Positions 1 to 9,590 of a stretch of DNA of 64,000 nt are shown here, piece after piece. A program made the translations under genes and the position numbers. The notes below the pieces were generated by a model. It was not told where the DNA came from and did not search any database. It was given only the letters and a program-made list of their open reading frames with translations. Location of the stretch: assembly GCF_008831285.2 (NCBI RefSeq), contig NC_045138.2, forward strand, positions 20,617,934 to 20,681,933, in the 5' to 3' direction. How positions within the stretch are numbered: the stretch's first letter is position 1; every line of letters starts with the position of its first letter. Source of the stretch: Nymphaea colorata (lineage: Eukaryota; Streptophyta; Magnoliopsida; Nymphaeales; Nymphaeaceae).

Positions 1-30
1 TCCCAAGATTGGATATTAACGTTGCACCGA

Positions 31-84
31 TACCTTGTGATGGGATTTAGGCCATTGTACCTTGTGATGGGATTTAGGCCATTG
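31..84. repeat. Perfect 27 bp tandem duplication
   Basis: Bases 31-57 and 58-84 are identical 27-mers beginning TACCTTGTGATGGG. The duplication lies upstream of the copia gag remnant, probably in its untranslated leader. Being perfect inside an otherwise decayed element, it probably arose after the element stopped moving. Confidence 0.9.
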
Positions 85-128
85 TATTTAAATTCATTTA
101 TATTTGCTATTTCATTTTTGTACATGTT

Positions 129-1169
129 TTGATTGTGAGCATGTTTGGTATTTTTGTTCTTTGTACAGTGAGTTCTGCTTTCATGATATCTGTAAATTTG
201 AGTACTGTTCCTCAGTTAAATGGTTCGAATTTTAAGGACTGGAAAGAAACTGTTATGATTGTTCTAGGTTATATGGATTTAGACCTTGCATTTAGGGAGT
301 TATGCCTACCTCATCCAACAGATCAAAGTTCCCATGAAGATAAGCGGTACTTTGAACGGTGGGAACGCTCAAACCGCATGTGTCTAATGATCATGAAGAG
401 ATCAATCCTAGAAAATTTTAAGAGCTCTATTATTGAAAAGGCTAGTGCCAAGGCGTTCCTTAAAGAGATTAAAAAACGTTTTGCTAAAAATGAAAAGGCT
501 GAAACAAGCACTCTTTTGAGTAAACTTGTGACGCTGAAGTATAAAAGTAAGGGGAACATACGGATGCACATTATGGAAATGTCTCATCTTGCTTCAAAAT
601 TACAGGGGCTAGGTCTGTGGTTATCTGAAGACTTTATAGTGCATATGGTTCTTCTTTCTCTTCCACCACAGTTTGGACAGTTTAAAGTTAGTTATAACTG
701 TCAGAATGAGAAATGAGCTCTTAATGAGCTCATTTTGCACTGTGTGGAAGAAGATGAGAGATTGAAGCATGATAGGATAGAAAGTGCTCACTTGGCTACT
801 ACGCCTGAAAGTAAGAAAAAGAATGCTATTAAGGAAGTTGCAGTTGATCATGCATCCATCAAGAAACAAAAGAAACATAAGGAAGACAAATCAAGCTGCT
901 TCTTTTGTAAGGATGAAGGTCATATAAAGAAGGATTGTACTAAGTATCACGCATGGCGTGAAAAGAAAGGTACGATTTTTACTTTGGTTTGTTCTGAGGT
1001 TAATTTAATTTCAGTAACAAGGCACTTGTGGGTAGATTCAGTTGCTACTACTCACATAAGTGTTTCCGTGCATGGCTGCCTAAATTGTCGGACGCCAATT
1101 GCTGCTGAAAGATTCATCTATGAGGGCGATGACATGAAGGCGAAGATTGAAGCCATAGCAGATTTTTGA
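129..1169 (+). pseudogene. Broken copia gag and protease remnant
   Basis: The reading frame from 129 to 716 resembles the copia gag (UBN2-type) domain: an N-terminal LNGSNFKDWK motif and a helical central part. It ends at a TGA at 714-716. The continuation (735-1169) holds a CCHC knuckle, CFFCKDEGHIKKDC, followed by the protease motif LWVDSVATTHIS, in which the expected Gly of D-S-G is Val. Gag would form the particle, the knuckle would bind RNA and the aspartic protease would mature the polyprotein. With the stop and the lost glycine none of this can work. Family assignment is by motif; the pseudogene call is direct. Confidence 0.85.
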
Positions 1170-1173
1170 GTTA

Positions 1174-2810
1174 TTGTTAAAGACTGGTTGTTATTTGAAT
1201 TTGATAGAAACTTATGTAATACCGCCTTTTAGACGGAATTTGGTTGTTATTTTCTTACTGAACAAATTTGGTTATTATTGTTTATTTGGAGGAAGTAAAT
1301 TTACGTTGTTTCTGCACTCAAATTTGATTGCCAGTGGTTCTTTGTCTAGTAGCGATAACCTTTATTTGCTTGATACGGTTGCTTCATATAATGAAACCTT
1401 GCGTGTTACGTTTAGTGGTACTAAAAGAAAATTAGTCAAAGAGAATTCTGCTATGTTATGGCATTGGCGCTTAGGACATATCTTTGAAAATAGAATATAA
1501 AGGCTTATGTCAAAAAGAATTCTTGAGTTCCTTGATTTTGCAGACTTTAATGTTTGCATTGAATGCATAAAGGGAAAATGAACAAACATTATGGGGTTAT
1601 AAGTTTTTATAATTCATCCAGTAAGTTTTTCTTTTAAACGGCAAACACTCATTTCTTTGAGGATATTGAGTTTGGGAGGTGATCAGGTTATGAACATTGC
1701 CTTTGAATAGGGACCTGAGTCCACTCTATTCAGAAGAAGGCAATGATGTCGATCTCCATACTGAAGAACAAACTCAACAACCTCAAGAAAATTAAGTTGA
1801 AGTGTCACTAAGGAAATCCATATATGGACTAAAGCACGTTTTGCAGTCATTACAAACTTCATCAAGTTATAGTTTCATTTGGTTTCGAAACTAATATGGT
1901 TGATGAATGTGTATACCAAAAGTTCAGTAGGGGCAAATTTATCTTTCTGGTTTTATATGTCATTGATATATTGCTAGCAAGTAATGATGTAGGCATATTG
2001 CATGAAACTAAGAATTTCTTGTCAACAAAGTTTGACATGAAGGATCTTGGTTGTGCATCTTTTGTATTAGGGATCCAAATATTTCGAGATCGTTTTCGGG
2101 GTATTCTTTGGATTATCACAAAAGGCCTACATTAATAAGGTGTTTCACTGATATGACATGAAAAGTTGTAAACCAGAAAATACTCCACTTACTAAAGGAG
2201 ACAAGTTTAGTCTCAAACAGTGCCCTAAAAGTGAAATCGAATCTAAGGAAATTGAAAGGATTCCCTATTCGTCTGTTGTGGGAAGCCTTATGTATGCTCA
2301 GGTTTGTACTCGTTTGGATATTGCATTTATCATCAGAATGTTAGGCAGATACTTAAGTGATCCTGGTATGGATCATTGGGAAGCAGCCAAAAGGGTATTG
2401 AGGTACTTACAAAGAACAAAATGTTTTATGCTCACATACAAGAAGTCAGACCAGTAGGAAATCATTGGGTATTCAAATTCTGACTTTACTGGGTGCCAAG
2501 ACAGTAGCATAGCATGTTACGAGGCATCCAATCAAGTTTTATAATTGCGGAATTTTGTCACGGGGCTGCGCATTATGTATAGTGTAGAAAGACCACTAAG
2601 GTTATTGTGTGACAATAATTTAGCAGTCATGTACTTTAATAACAGCCACAGTTTGTCAAAGTCGAAACATTAAGTTTTTGGGTTGTTAAAGAGATGATAC
2701 AGAATGGTCAGGTGTTTAGAGCATATTGGGACAAACTCCATGATTACGGATCTGTTTACCAAGGGTTTAACACATAAGGTCTTTCATGAAAATGTTGTTC
2801 GTATGGGGGT
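1174..2810 (+). pseudogene. Broken copia pol remnant (pre-integrase, RT, RNase H)
   Basis: GAG-pre-integrase is recognisable at about 1450-1500 (LWHWRLGHI). The integrase core that should follow is absent: only its C-terminal edge seems present near 1640-1720. After about 1810 the sequence jumps into mid-RT (IYGLK at about 1822-1836), so the first RT palm motifs are deleted too. The catalytic loop near 1955-1975 reads YVID. RT continues to about 2457, and RNase H fragments (a GYS-type motif near 2468, CDNN near 2609, a C-terminal piece near 2760) run to about 2810 with stops and frameshifts. Two internal deletions plus scattered stops show long decay. Confidence 0.8.
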
Positions 2811-3233
2811 GTTATCCTTGGACGATGTGCAGGTTTAGTAGGAGTTTGTATTTTGTTTGCTCTTATGTATGGACACATATTCAGTTTTCTGCAGAATAAA
2901 ATTTAAAGTTCTTTGGTTCCATTCTGTGTTTATGTTTTGATCTCCATAAGGTTTTAAAGTTGGACCAGTTGAAAATAGACATATTGTAATCACATTACAT
3001 GTAATTCTCATGCTATACATCCATATCAGATCTATGTCATTGATTGTGTTAACATTTATGATCATTGAAGGTTTAGCTAATTTTAGTATAGCGAAAGTCG
3101 CGTTGGTTCTGTGTTGATATGGTCATGGACGAGATTGGTGAAAATGACATTTTAATAAGATAGCAATTATGAGCTCCTAAGGTTTTGTGTAATGTCTGAA
3201 TGTATAAAGTCATATTTGGTCCAAGTGGGAGAT
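2811..3233 (+). other. Non-coding 3' part of the decayed copia element
   Basis: No coding signal is seen. The stretch lies between the RNase H remnant and the purine-rich tract at about 3223-3233, where such elements keep their 3' untranslated region. The tract directly before TGTAAGATCA is the typical plus-strand priming site. Confidence 0.5.
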
Positions 3234-3600
3234 TGTAAGATCATTTGGTGGGCCGACATATGTCTATGAAGAATTTTAGACATTATGACTGTTTTAAAAT
3301 AAATATCCGCTTAAGTGATTGCATTTTGGGATATTACGTCATTTTAGATGGTATGGGGTAATTTTGAAATGTATAGATAACAGTACGTAATTACGGACTC
3401 TTTGATGGGTGGAATTCGTAATTGTCCTCATTATAAAATGGTAGTGGTCCATGGGGTCGTGCAATGGTTGCCTGAAACGTTGGTTTTTAGGGTTTTCCTC
3501 TTCTCCATCTGAGAGAGACCTCAAGCGCGCCGCACGTACCCTAGAAGACTCTACTGCGATCTTCCTGTGCACCAGTTCAAATGCATTTAGGTACGCTTCC
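3234..3600 (+). repeat. Probable 3' LTR of the decayed copia element
   Basis: It begins TGTAAGATCA immediately after a polypurine tract. It holds no ORF of note. The other LTR is outside the window, so the right end cannot be fixed by comparison; 3600 is a guess. Confidence 0.45.
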
Positions 3601-3888
3601 ACTTTAGTTTAAAGTTTTGTTTATTTCAATAATTTAGCATGAGCATGATCCTGTTTTAAGATATATATATTTGGTTTTGTATATGGAAGAAAGGGAGAAA
3701 TCCCTACAAAACCATCACAGGGATGCGCCTAGACCCCCGGCCATCTTTTGGGACAAATGAAACCATAGTTCAATCTGCTTGTGTTTAAGGAGGAAGTTTA
3801 AGAAAACGATGTTCCCTATGCCAGCAGCTTGCGTTGGAAAGGGCAAATATGATGATTAAATACTTTTATATACATAAAATAATCGAAA

Positions 3889-3958
3889 GAATCAATCCTA
3901 CAACTTAAATGATAGATCGTAAAGAATCAATCTAAATGATAGATCGTTCTTTATAAAA
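3889..3958 (+). promoter_or_regulatory. Putative promoter of the DRT102-like gene
   Basis: A TATA-like TTATAAAATA occurs at 3951-3960, about 170 bases before the ATG. Just upstream a 15-mer, TAAATGATAGATCGT, is repeated directly at 3906-3920 and 3933-3947 (27 bp apart). Both copies sit next to GAATCAATC words, so this is a small imperfect tandem duplication next to the core promoter. No transcription start can be read from sequence alone. Confidence 0.45.
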
Positions 3959-4126
3959 TATTTAAAGAAAGAGCTGTCTTTATTCATGTCTGTTTTTGGA
4001 TTTTGAAACACCCATGATTTGACAGAGGAAGCTTACGAAAACACAAAAGGCTTATCAAGAATTTTCCCTTTACAAACCCACCATTCAACTACGGTACCCT
4101 TGCCCTCTCTTGCTCGCTTCCTGTAA

Positions 4127-5047
4127 ATGGCGTCCGAGAAGAAAGCCATGAAGATCATCACCGGAGCGGACGACTTCGGTTGCAAGCTCAAGGATGCCGT
4201 TGTCGCCCATCTCCGTTCCAAAGGCATCGACGTCGAGGACCTCGGCACCGGCAAGTATTACTCCGTTGGCGAGGAGATCGGCCGCCGCGTCAGCCTCGCC
4301 CACTCCTCCGGCAACGACGGCACGGAGACCCGCGGCATCCTCGCTTGTGGCACTGGCGTCGGCGTCTCCATCTTTGCCAACAAGTTCCCTGGCGTCTATG
4401 CCGCCACCTGCGGCACCATCGATGAGGCCGTCAACTGCCGCTCCATCAATGACTCCAACGTGCTTTCCCTCAGCGGAATGTTCACTCCGCCGGAGCTGGC
4501 CCAGGGGATCGTCGACGCCTGGCTCGATACTCCATTCAAGTCTCCCTGCCGGGCGAGCGGTGGCGTCGCCTGGCCGGGCGAGATCGACACCTTTCTGAGT
4601 AACTCCCTGTCCGAGATGTCGAAGATCCCTGGCGCGAGCTCCGCTGGAGGCCCAGGGGGCTCCTGCGCCATCTGCTCGTTGAGGGAAGGTCGAGAGTTTG
4701 AACCCGTGGCGATCATGCCCGGTGGGAGCATGAAGATTGTCCGGCAGAGCCCCACAGCTGCCATTGTGAGGTTCGCGGCCGGCAGCCTCGAGCCGGCCCA
4801 CCACCATACGTTCGGCCACGACCTCGTGGTATTGAGCGGCAGGAAGAAGGTGTGGAACCTGAGCAAGAAGGAGAGCTACGAGCTGGGGCCTGGAGATTAC
4901 CTCTACACCCCGGCGCCGGATGTTCACAGGGTCCAATACTTCACTGACACGGAGTTCTTCATCAGGTGGGATGGCGATTGGGATATCTTCATTGATGAAG
5001 ATCTTGCCGCCGCTGCCGCCGCCACTAAGGGGAGCTCAGATCCGTAG
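4127..5047 (+). CDS. DRT102: DRT102-like RpiB/LacA/LacB sugar-phosphate isomerase fused to a cupin domain
   Basis: This intact single-exon frame of 306 aa matches the plant DRT102 architecture and usual length (about 300-310 aa). Residues 8 to about 150 form an RpiB/LacAB domain: GADDFG near the start, and the CGTGVG loop with Cys74 at the place of the RpiB catalytic cysteine. Residues about 195-300 form a cupin with a metal-binding HHHTFGHD motif (His225-227, His231). DRT102 was named for partial complementation of DNA-damage sensitivity in bacteria; its substrate in plants is not settled, so isomerase activity is inferred from the fold. No transit peptide is obvious, suggesting a cytosolic protein. 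The ATG at 4127 fits the family N-terminus. Codons are strongly GC3-biased compared with the AT-rich surroundings. The strong antisense frames here are shadows of this bias. Confidence 0.93.
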   Translation: MASEKKAMKIITGADDFGCKLKDAVVAHLRSKGIDVEDLGTGKYYSVGEEIGRRVSLAHSSGNDGTETRGILACGTGVGVSIFANKFPGVYAATCGTIDEAVNCRSINDSNVLSLSGMFTPPELAQGIVDAWLDTPFKSPCRASGGVAWPGEIDTFLSNSLSEMSKIPGASSAGGPGGSCAICSLREGREFEPVAIMPGGSMKIVRQSPTAAIVRFAAGSLEPAHHHTFGHDLVVLSGRKKVWNLSKKESYELGPGDYLYTPAPDVHRVQYFTDTEFFIRWDGDWDIFIDEDLAAAAAATKGSSDP

Positions 5048-5078
5048 GACGGAATACTTTGGTCGGGGACCAGCGATG

Positions 5079-5265
5079 GATGGTGGTGCTCCCAGGTGGC
5101 TGTCTTGCAGTCTTCTTCTCTGCTTCGCTTTGTGTTTAGGCTTTGATTAGACTACCATAGTATGTATATGCGATGGTGGTGCTCCCAGTTGGCTGTCTTG
5201 CAGTCTTCTTCTCTGCTTCGCTTTGTGTTCAGGCTTTCGTTAGTAATACCATAGTATGTATACGC
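5079..5265 (+). repeat. Tandem duplication of a 93/94 bp segment in the 3' UTR
   Basis: Copy 1 (5079-5171) and copy 2 (5172-5265) both run from GATGGTGGTGCTCCCAG to CCATAGTATGTATA. They differ by a few substitutions and a 1-base indel. The duplication starts 32 bases after the DRT102-like stop codon, so it should be transcribed in the 3' UTR and leaves the protein unchanged. Confidence 0.93.
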
Positions 5266-5307
5266 TTGTATAAGAGACTTGAGTGTTCCAATGTCTTCCT
5301 CTTTGCA

Positions 5308-5313
5308 AATAAA
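5308..5313 (+). terminator. Putative polyadenylation signal of the DRT102-like gene
   Basis: An AATAAA hexamer stands about 260 bases after the stop codon and just after the 3' UTR duplication. T-rich sequence follows. Plant poly(A) signals are loose, so this is a candidate only. Confidence 0.45.
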
Positions 5314-6874
5314 ATTTGGAACTTCCCCTCTTGCTGTAGTGGTTGTGACGGATAGGCGATTTTTCTGCTGTTTATGTCATTAAGACTGTCTGTAGTTCGA
5401 GCACAGGAAATGCAATTGCTTGCTCGCTTATCTAGGTGAGTGAGCATATCTTCTATGAATACAATTCATGATACTCTGAAATGCAGGCAACCTAATTCTT
5501 GTTCAGCCAAATCATTGTGCAACAGTCCCTTTTTAAATTCAATACTAAGCATGAGTTTACCTGTCTGGTGCTGTGTTTAGTTATGAATTAGGTGGGTTTT
5601 CCTTCTTTTTTTTCTGGGGGGGTTTGAACTGTTCAGAACAAGTACATTAGTCCTAGTCCATGGAGTCATGTATGTGCAGTCATGTAATTGATAAGTAAAT
5701 CTGGTCTTCTTCACGCGGAATGTGGACAAAGCCTTTGCAAACAATCCAACTTTCGGGCATCAGAGTCCATGAATGGAGATGGTTATTGGGAAGAATTCAT
5801 TGAATTCATCATCTTAGCTGATAACAAATTAAAACTTGCTCTTGTATGGAAATTAAAAGTTGCTTCTGTCACCTAGGAGGACCTTCATCATTATATAAGG
5901 TGTTCCTGAAGTAGAAATAGGACAATCTGATCCTCAATATAAGGACTTCCATTTCTGCTACAAAACAGTGTATTTCATTGCTTTCAATTCCCAGAAGGTA
6001 GTCACTACCTGAGCGATAAAAAGTGTATTTTGACCATTAGCTGAATAAGCGCATCTAACATTTTGATCTATTTGATTGTTCTAACAGAAAAAGAGAAGAT
6101 TGAGCTGTAAATCTTCTCTAAAAGAGCAGATAAGATATCTGAGCAGATAAAGTATCCCAACCACATCAGCATCTTGGTAATGCAGGAGCAAGAAAAGAAT
6201 TAGAAATAGAAAATGGCTCTCTATTTCCTTGTACAATTATGAATCTTTGTGTCCTGAGGATGGTTTTACGGGCGCCCGGTTTGTTATGTGTTAATCTAAG
6301 TGGCTTATGTTTGTAAGGAGAATTCAGTTGCTAAGTTCCATTGGAATTAACAGAATAGTGTGTGAAGCCCCCTAATTTCAGTGGGTAAACATTCAGTGAC
6401 TGTATTATGGGACTTGAACCAGACTACCGCATGAACAGCTTCTACACTTGTTGAGGACCTTTCTGCAACTGCAAGTTGGTGGATCCACCTTGTAATGTAT
6501 GAAAGTCTGAATTTACAAGCACACTCATATAAGATGGTTCATAAAAATGCATCTCGAAACATAAATCTACTAGTTTTAGGATGACAGCGCTGAGCAGTAA
6601 CTAGAAGCTCCGAAGCCAAGCAATGTTGTATGATTATGGATTCAGGAAGTTGGCAGCGAAGATGAAGGTGATATTGTGGAACATGCCTGCTCGTAGTAGA
6701 AGGCATTGGGCAGCTTTATCTAGACTTTGATAGGTAATTAATTCAATCAGCCAATGTCAATTCCTGATTTTGTGAATGTGAATGGCTGTCAAGTTTTCAT
6801 CGGCCGTACAAAGAGATATTAGTTCATCTTCTCCTTGCTCAATGTTCTATCCAGTCATTGGTGTCTCTTTAACC
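5314..6874. other. Intergenic spacer, no gene seen
   Basis: AT-rich, stop-rich sequence with only short chance frames. I see no domain, clear exon or TIR here. Confidence 0.6.
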
Positions 6875-7705
6875 AGTGCTTAAACTCGCCGAGTCAACTA
6901 GTTGATTTGGTTGACTCTGTTTGGCTCAGTCCTCTATTGGGTCGACCCAATAGGGGGGGACTTATTTTTTTGTTGGAACTCGGCATGAATGGGCCATGAC
7001 TCGGCTTTTCTTGGGTATGGCTCGGTTTGGCTCTGCCAAAGCCCTGTTGACTCGGTGTAGTTCAGTGATAAATTTTTTGTATTTTGTAATTGGCAATTTG
7101 ATTTGTTTTGTAATTACTTAATGACCTACTTTTTGACTTGAATCTTCAAACTTATTGAAATATAAGAATTTAGTAAATTTTCATATTGCAAATGAAAACT
7201 TAAAGCTAATTAGGCTTTACTTCTTGTAAGGTGTATTTATTTGAATTTTTAGGACATTGTATTCTTTACTTTTGGACTTTTAGTTTTACATAATATTAAC
7301 ATACATGTCGAGCCTGTTAACCGTAAATAGTTGCAAATGTTGAATATAGTAATCTTAGTGTTGGTCTTCATCGACTTGTTTTTCATTGATAAGTTGACTC
7401 TTGCCACATTTTTTTTGAAATATACAATTATAGAGTAGGAACATTAGGTTAACTGTCCAATTTCTTGTTATCAAAAAAAAAAAAGAAAATGTAACTTAAT
7501 TATTATTTGATGGTATGAATTATATATGTCAAGTCATTTCACAACTTTTTTTTTATGTTTAGATGACAACTTATATGTTGTTTTTCTTTCTTTTAAAAAC
7601 AATAGTTAACGAAATCTATCTAGTCCGAGTCACCAAAGTTAACCCACCGCACGAGGAGTGAACAATAAACGAGTCGAGTCCTGAGTCACCAGATTTTAAA
7701 ACATT
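6875..7705. repeat. Dispersed repeat, copy A (~830 bp, GAGTCA-rich ends)
   Basis: The left end (AGTGCTTAAACTCGCCGAGTCA) and the reverse complement of the right end (AATGTTTTAAAATCTGGTGACTCA) form a loose inverted repeat. Between them are GACTCGG-rich terminal parts and an AT-rich core. The last ~155 bases are clearly related to 35044-35195 in a kinesin intron, which proves a dispersed family. There is no coding capacity. It behaves like a non-autonomous DNA element, but I found no certain target duplication. Confidence 0.6.
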
Positions 7706-8217
7706 ATCTTTAGCGTGTGACTCTTTCTCTCTCCCCACAAGGTAAAACCAGATTCTTTCTTCCATGTCTCACAAGCATCAGCCGCAAAAAAGATATGGAT
7801 TGTGTGGATCACTCTTCATCGTGAGATCCAACGGTTCATGAGCGTTGCCTGGTGACTAAGCTAAAAAAGGGTAGCGAGAGAATACTACTGGCATGTCCGA
7901 ACTACCCTCCATCTTAGAAGTGGAAGATAGAAGAAAGGCATCGGTGATTCTAGCAAAATCACCGACAAATCACATTCTTAGGTTGATCTGACATGTGAGA
8001 CTCGTCGAACCACTTTAACTAAAAAGTATCAGGTAACGGATGCTGAAAAGGAGCAATCTATTGTTTATATTATGTGACTTCTATCAAGAGAATGCATGGT
8101 AAAGACGTTAGATATCTATCAAAAAATGTGTTTTCTATACAAAATGTGTGTTGGGTGCGGGGGCTGATGGAGTGCAAAAGTGGCAATTTTTACAAATAAA
8201 TTTGGTGTAGGTGCAAC

Positions 8218-8360
8218 GAATATATATATATAATTTCATTTGTAATATAGTTCTTCAACTACTTAGTAGTCTTATTATTTATTTATATTTATATATAAAC
8301 TTTTTTTATTAAAGATAGTTTAGTTATATATATATATATATATATATATTTAAAACAGTA
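8218..8360. repeat. TA-rich stretch with (TA)n runs
   Basis: Short (TA)n runs occur near 8218-8231 and a longer one at about 8323-8350. The surrounding sequence is almost pure A/T. Confidence 0.75.
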
Positions 8361-8369
8361 AGTTTTGAT

Positions 8370-8905
8370 TAAGGTTGGGCCGGTGGGATAGCCCGATTCA
8401 GCCCAGGCTTGAACCCAAAAAAAAATCACCGAGCCAACTCGATAACTTATTGGGCCGGTCCAAGTGGGCCTGAATATGTCCGGTTCATCTCAATAAGACT
8501 TTTGTAATATATATTTTATTGATTTATATATATAATTATAATATTTTATTGTGATTAATTATAGTTATATATTATTTTAAATTAAAATATATTTTTAAAT
8601 TTAATTTAGCCTGGCTTGGACTTGGGTTATAGGTGTCGGGCTAAACCTGGGCTCGAGTTTTTAGTGTCGGGTCGGCTCGATGCTCGGGCTTAATTTTGAC
8701 TAGTTAGACAAATCAAATGTGTTAGAAAAGCACTAGTATGGCTAAGCACCGGGCCCGGCTGGGCCGTCACCGGGCACCGGACAGCCCGTTAATTTACGGG
8801 CTACCCCATTTGGGTGTCGGGTCGAGCCCAGTATGACTTTTGAGTGTCGGGCAGCCCGGCTCCTTGTTGGGTCAAACCAACTCGATGTCCAGGCTTAATG
8901 GCGGA
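8370..8905. repeat. GGGCC/CTCGGGC-rich repeat debris
   Basis: Three GC-rich patches (about 8375-8490, 8605-8700, 8745-8905) rich in words such as GGGCCGG, AGCCCG and GGGTCGG alternate with AT-rich linkers. Patches of this type recur near 55505-55550 and 56820-56945. They look like termini of common plant non-autonomous elements, but boundaries are not clear. Confidence 0.45.
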
Positions 8906-9517
8906 CCAGCATCGATGGGTGCGAAAGCTATTTAAAACCACACGTAGTGTAATTTTGACTGCTCACGGAATCCGTTCGACACCAAGGATGCCACTTTCTG
9001 TATGGCACGCAGCAGCAATTTAAATTAGTCCTCAGAATATGGTTTGCTTCACTTCAGCATCATCCGTGCAGAAAAAAGGAGGTGCAAAACTTCCACTTTG
9101 CGGTAATAAAAAGTGCTTGGAGTGAGAATAGAACACAACGACAACCCAGAAAGAAATCGCTTCATCCCAAATTAACAAGAGCAGCCAAGATGCTAATGCT
9201 TTATTCCCCTTCCTCCTATCCTCCCTTGACCCCCAAGAAACATACCCCTTCCTGAACAAGATTCATTTTGCTCTTTATATGGGGCCAGCTCTCTTCTCTT
9301 CCCTTTCTAGAGTCCCCAAGCTCATCATCTTCCTGAAAGGCCAAAACAACAGGTACACTACCCCACCATGAATTGAGAGGACCCCTCAAGCCATTCCCTC
9401 TCTTTCTTGTAGGTAAAGTTTCAACTGTGGGTCCATCCATTTCTTCCCCATGTCAACCAAGTCCAACTCTTCTTTTCACTTTGTTTTCTGATTGAAAATA
9501 GAGAGTGTGTGCGTGTG

Positions 9518-9527
9518 CTATATATAC
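9518..9527 (+). promoter_or_regulatory. TATA box of the aspartic protease gene
   Basis: CTATATATAC lies 64-73 bases before the ATG at 9591, the usual plant spacing when a short 5' UTR is present. A pyrimidine-rich stretch, CCTTTTCCTTTG, follows and could hold the start site. Confidence 0.6.
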
Positions 9528-9590
9528 ACACCTTTTCCTTTGTATATTGGCAACTTAACAGGTAGTTGTGCTTGGAAGTCCCAAAGAGCT

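Larger units (their letters stand above)
1..3600 (+). mobile_element. Degenerate Ty1/copia retrotransposon (5' end outside window)
   Basis: Pieces of a copia polyprotein occur in the right order on the plus strand: gag with a CCHC knuckle, protease, GAG-pre-integrase, late reverse transcriptase and RNase H. They are followed by a purine-rich tract (about 3223-3233, AAGTGGGAGAT) and a TG that would open the 3' LTR at 3234. The copy is dead: stops and frame changes are frequent, the integrase core and the first half of reverse transcriptase are missing, and the RT active-site loop reads YVID instead of YVDD. The 5' LTR lies upstream of base 1. The right boundary near 3600 is only an estimate because I found no clear CA end or target duplication. 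Confidence 0.85.

Noticed and set aside
4085-4936. 283 aa antisense frame over the DRT102-like gene
   Set aside because: It is a shadow of the GC3-biased sense gene; no domain is seen and the sense protein matches a known family over its full length.
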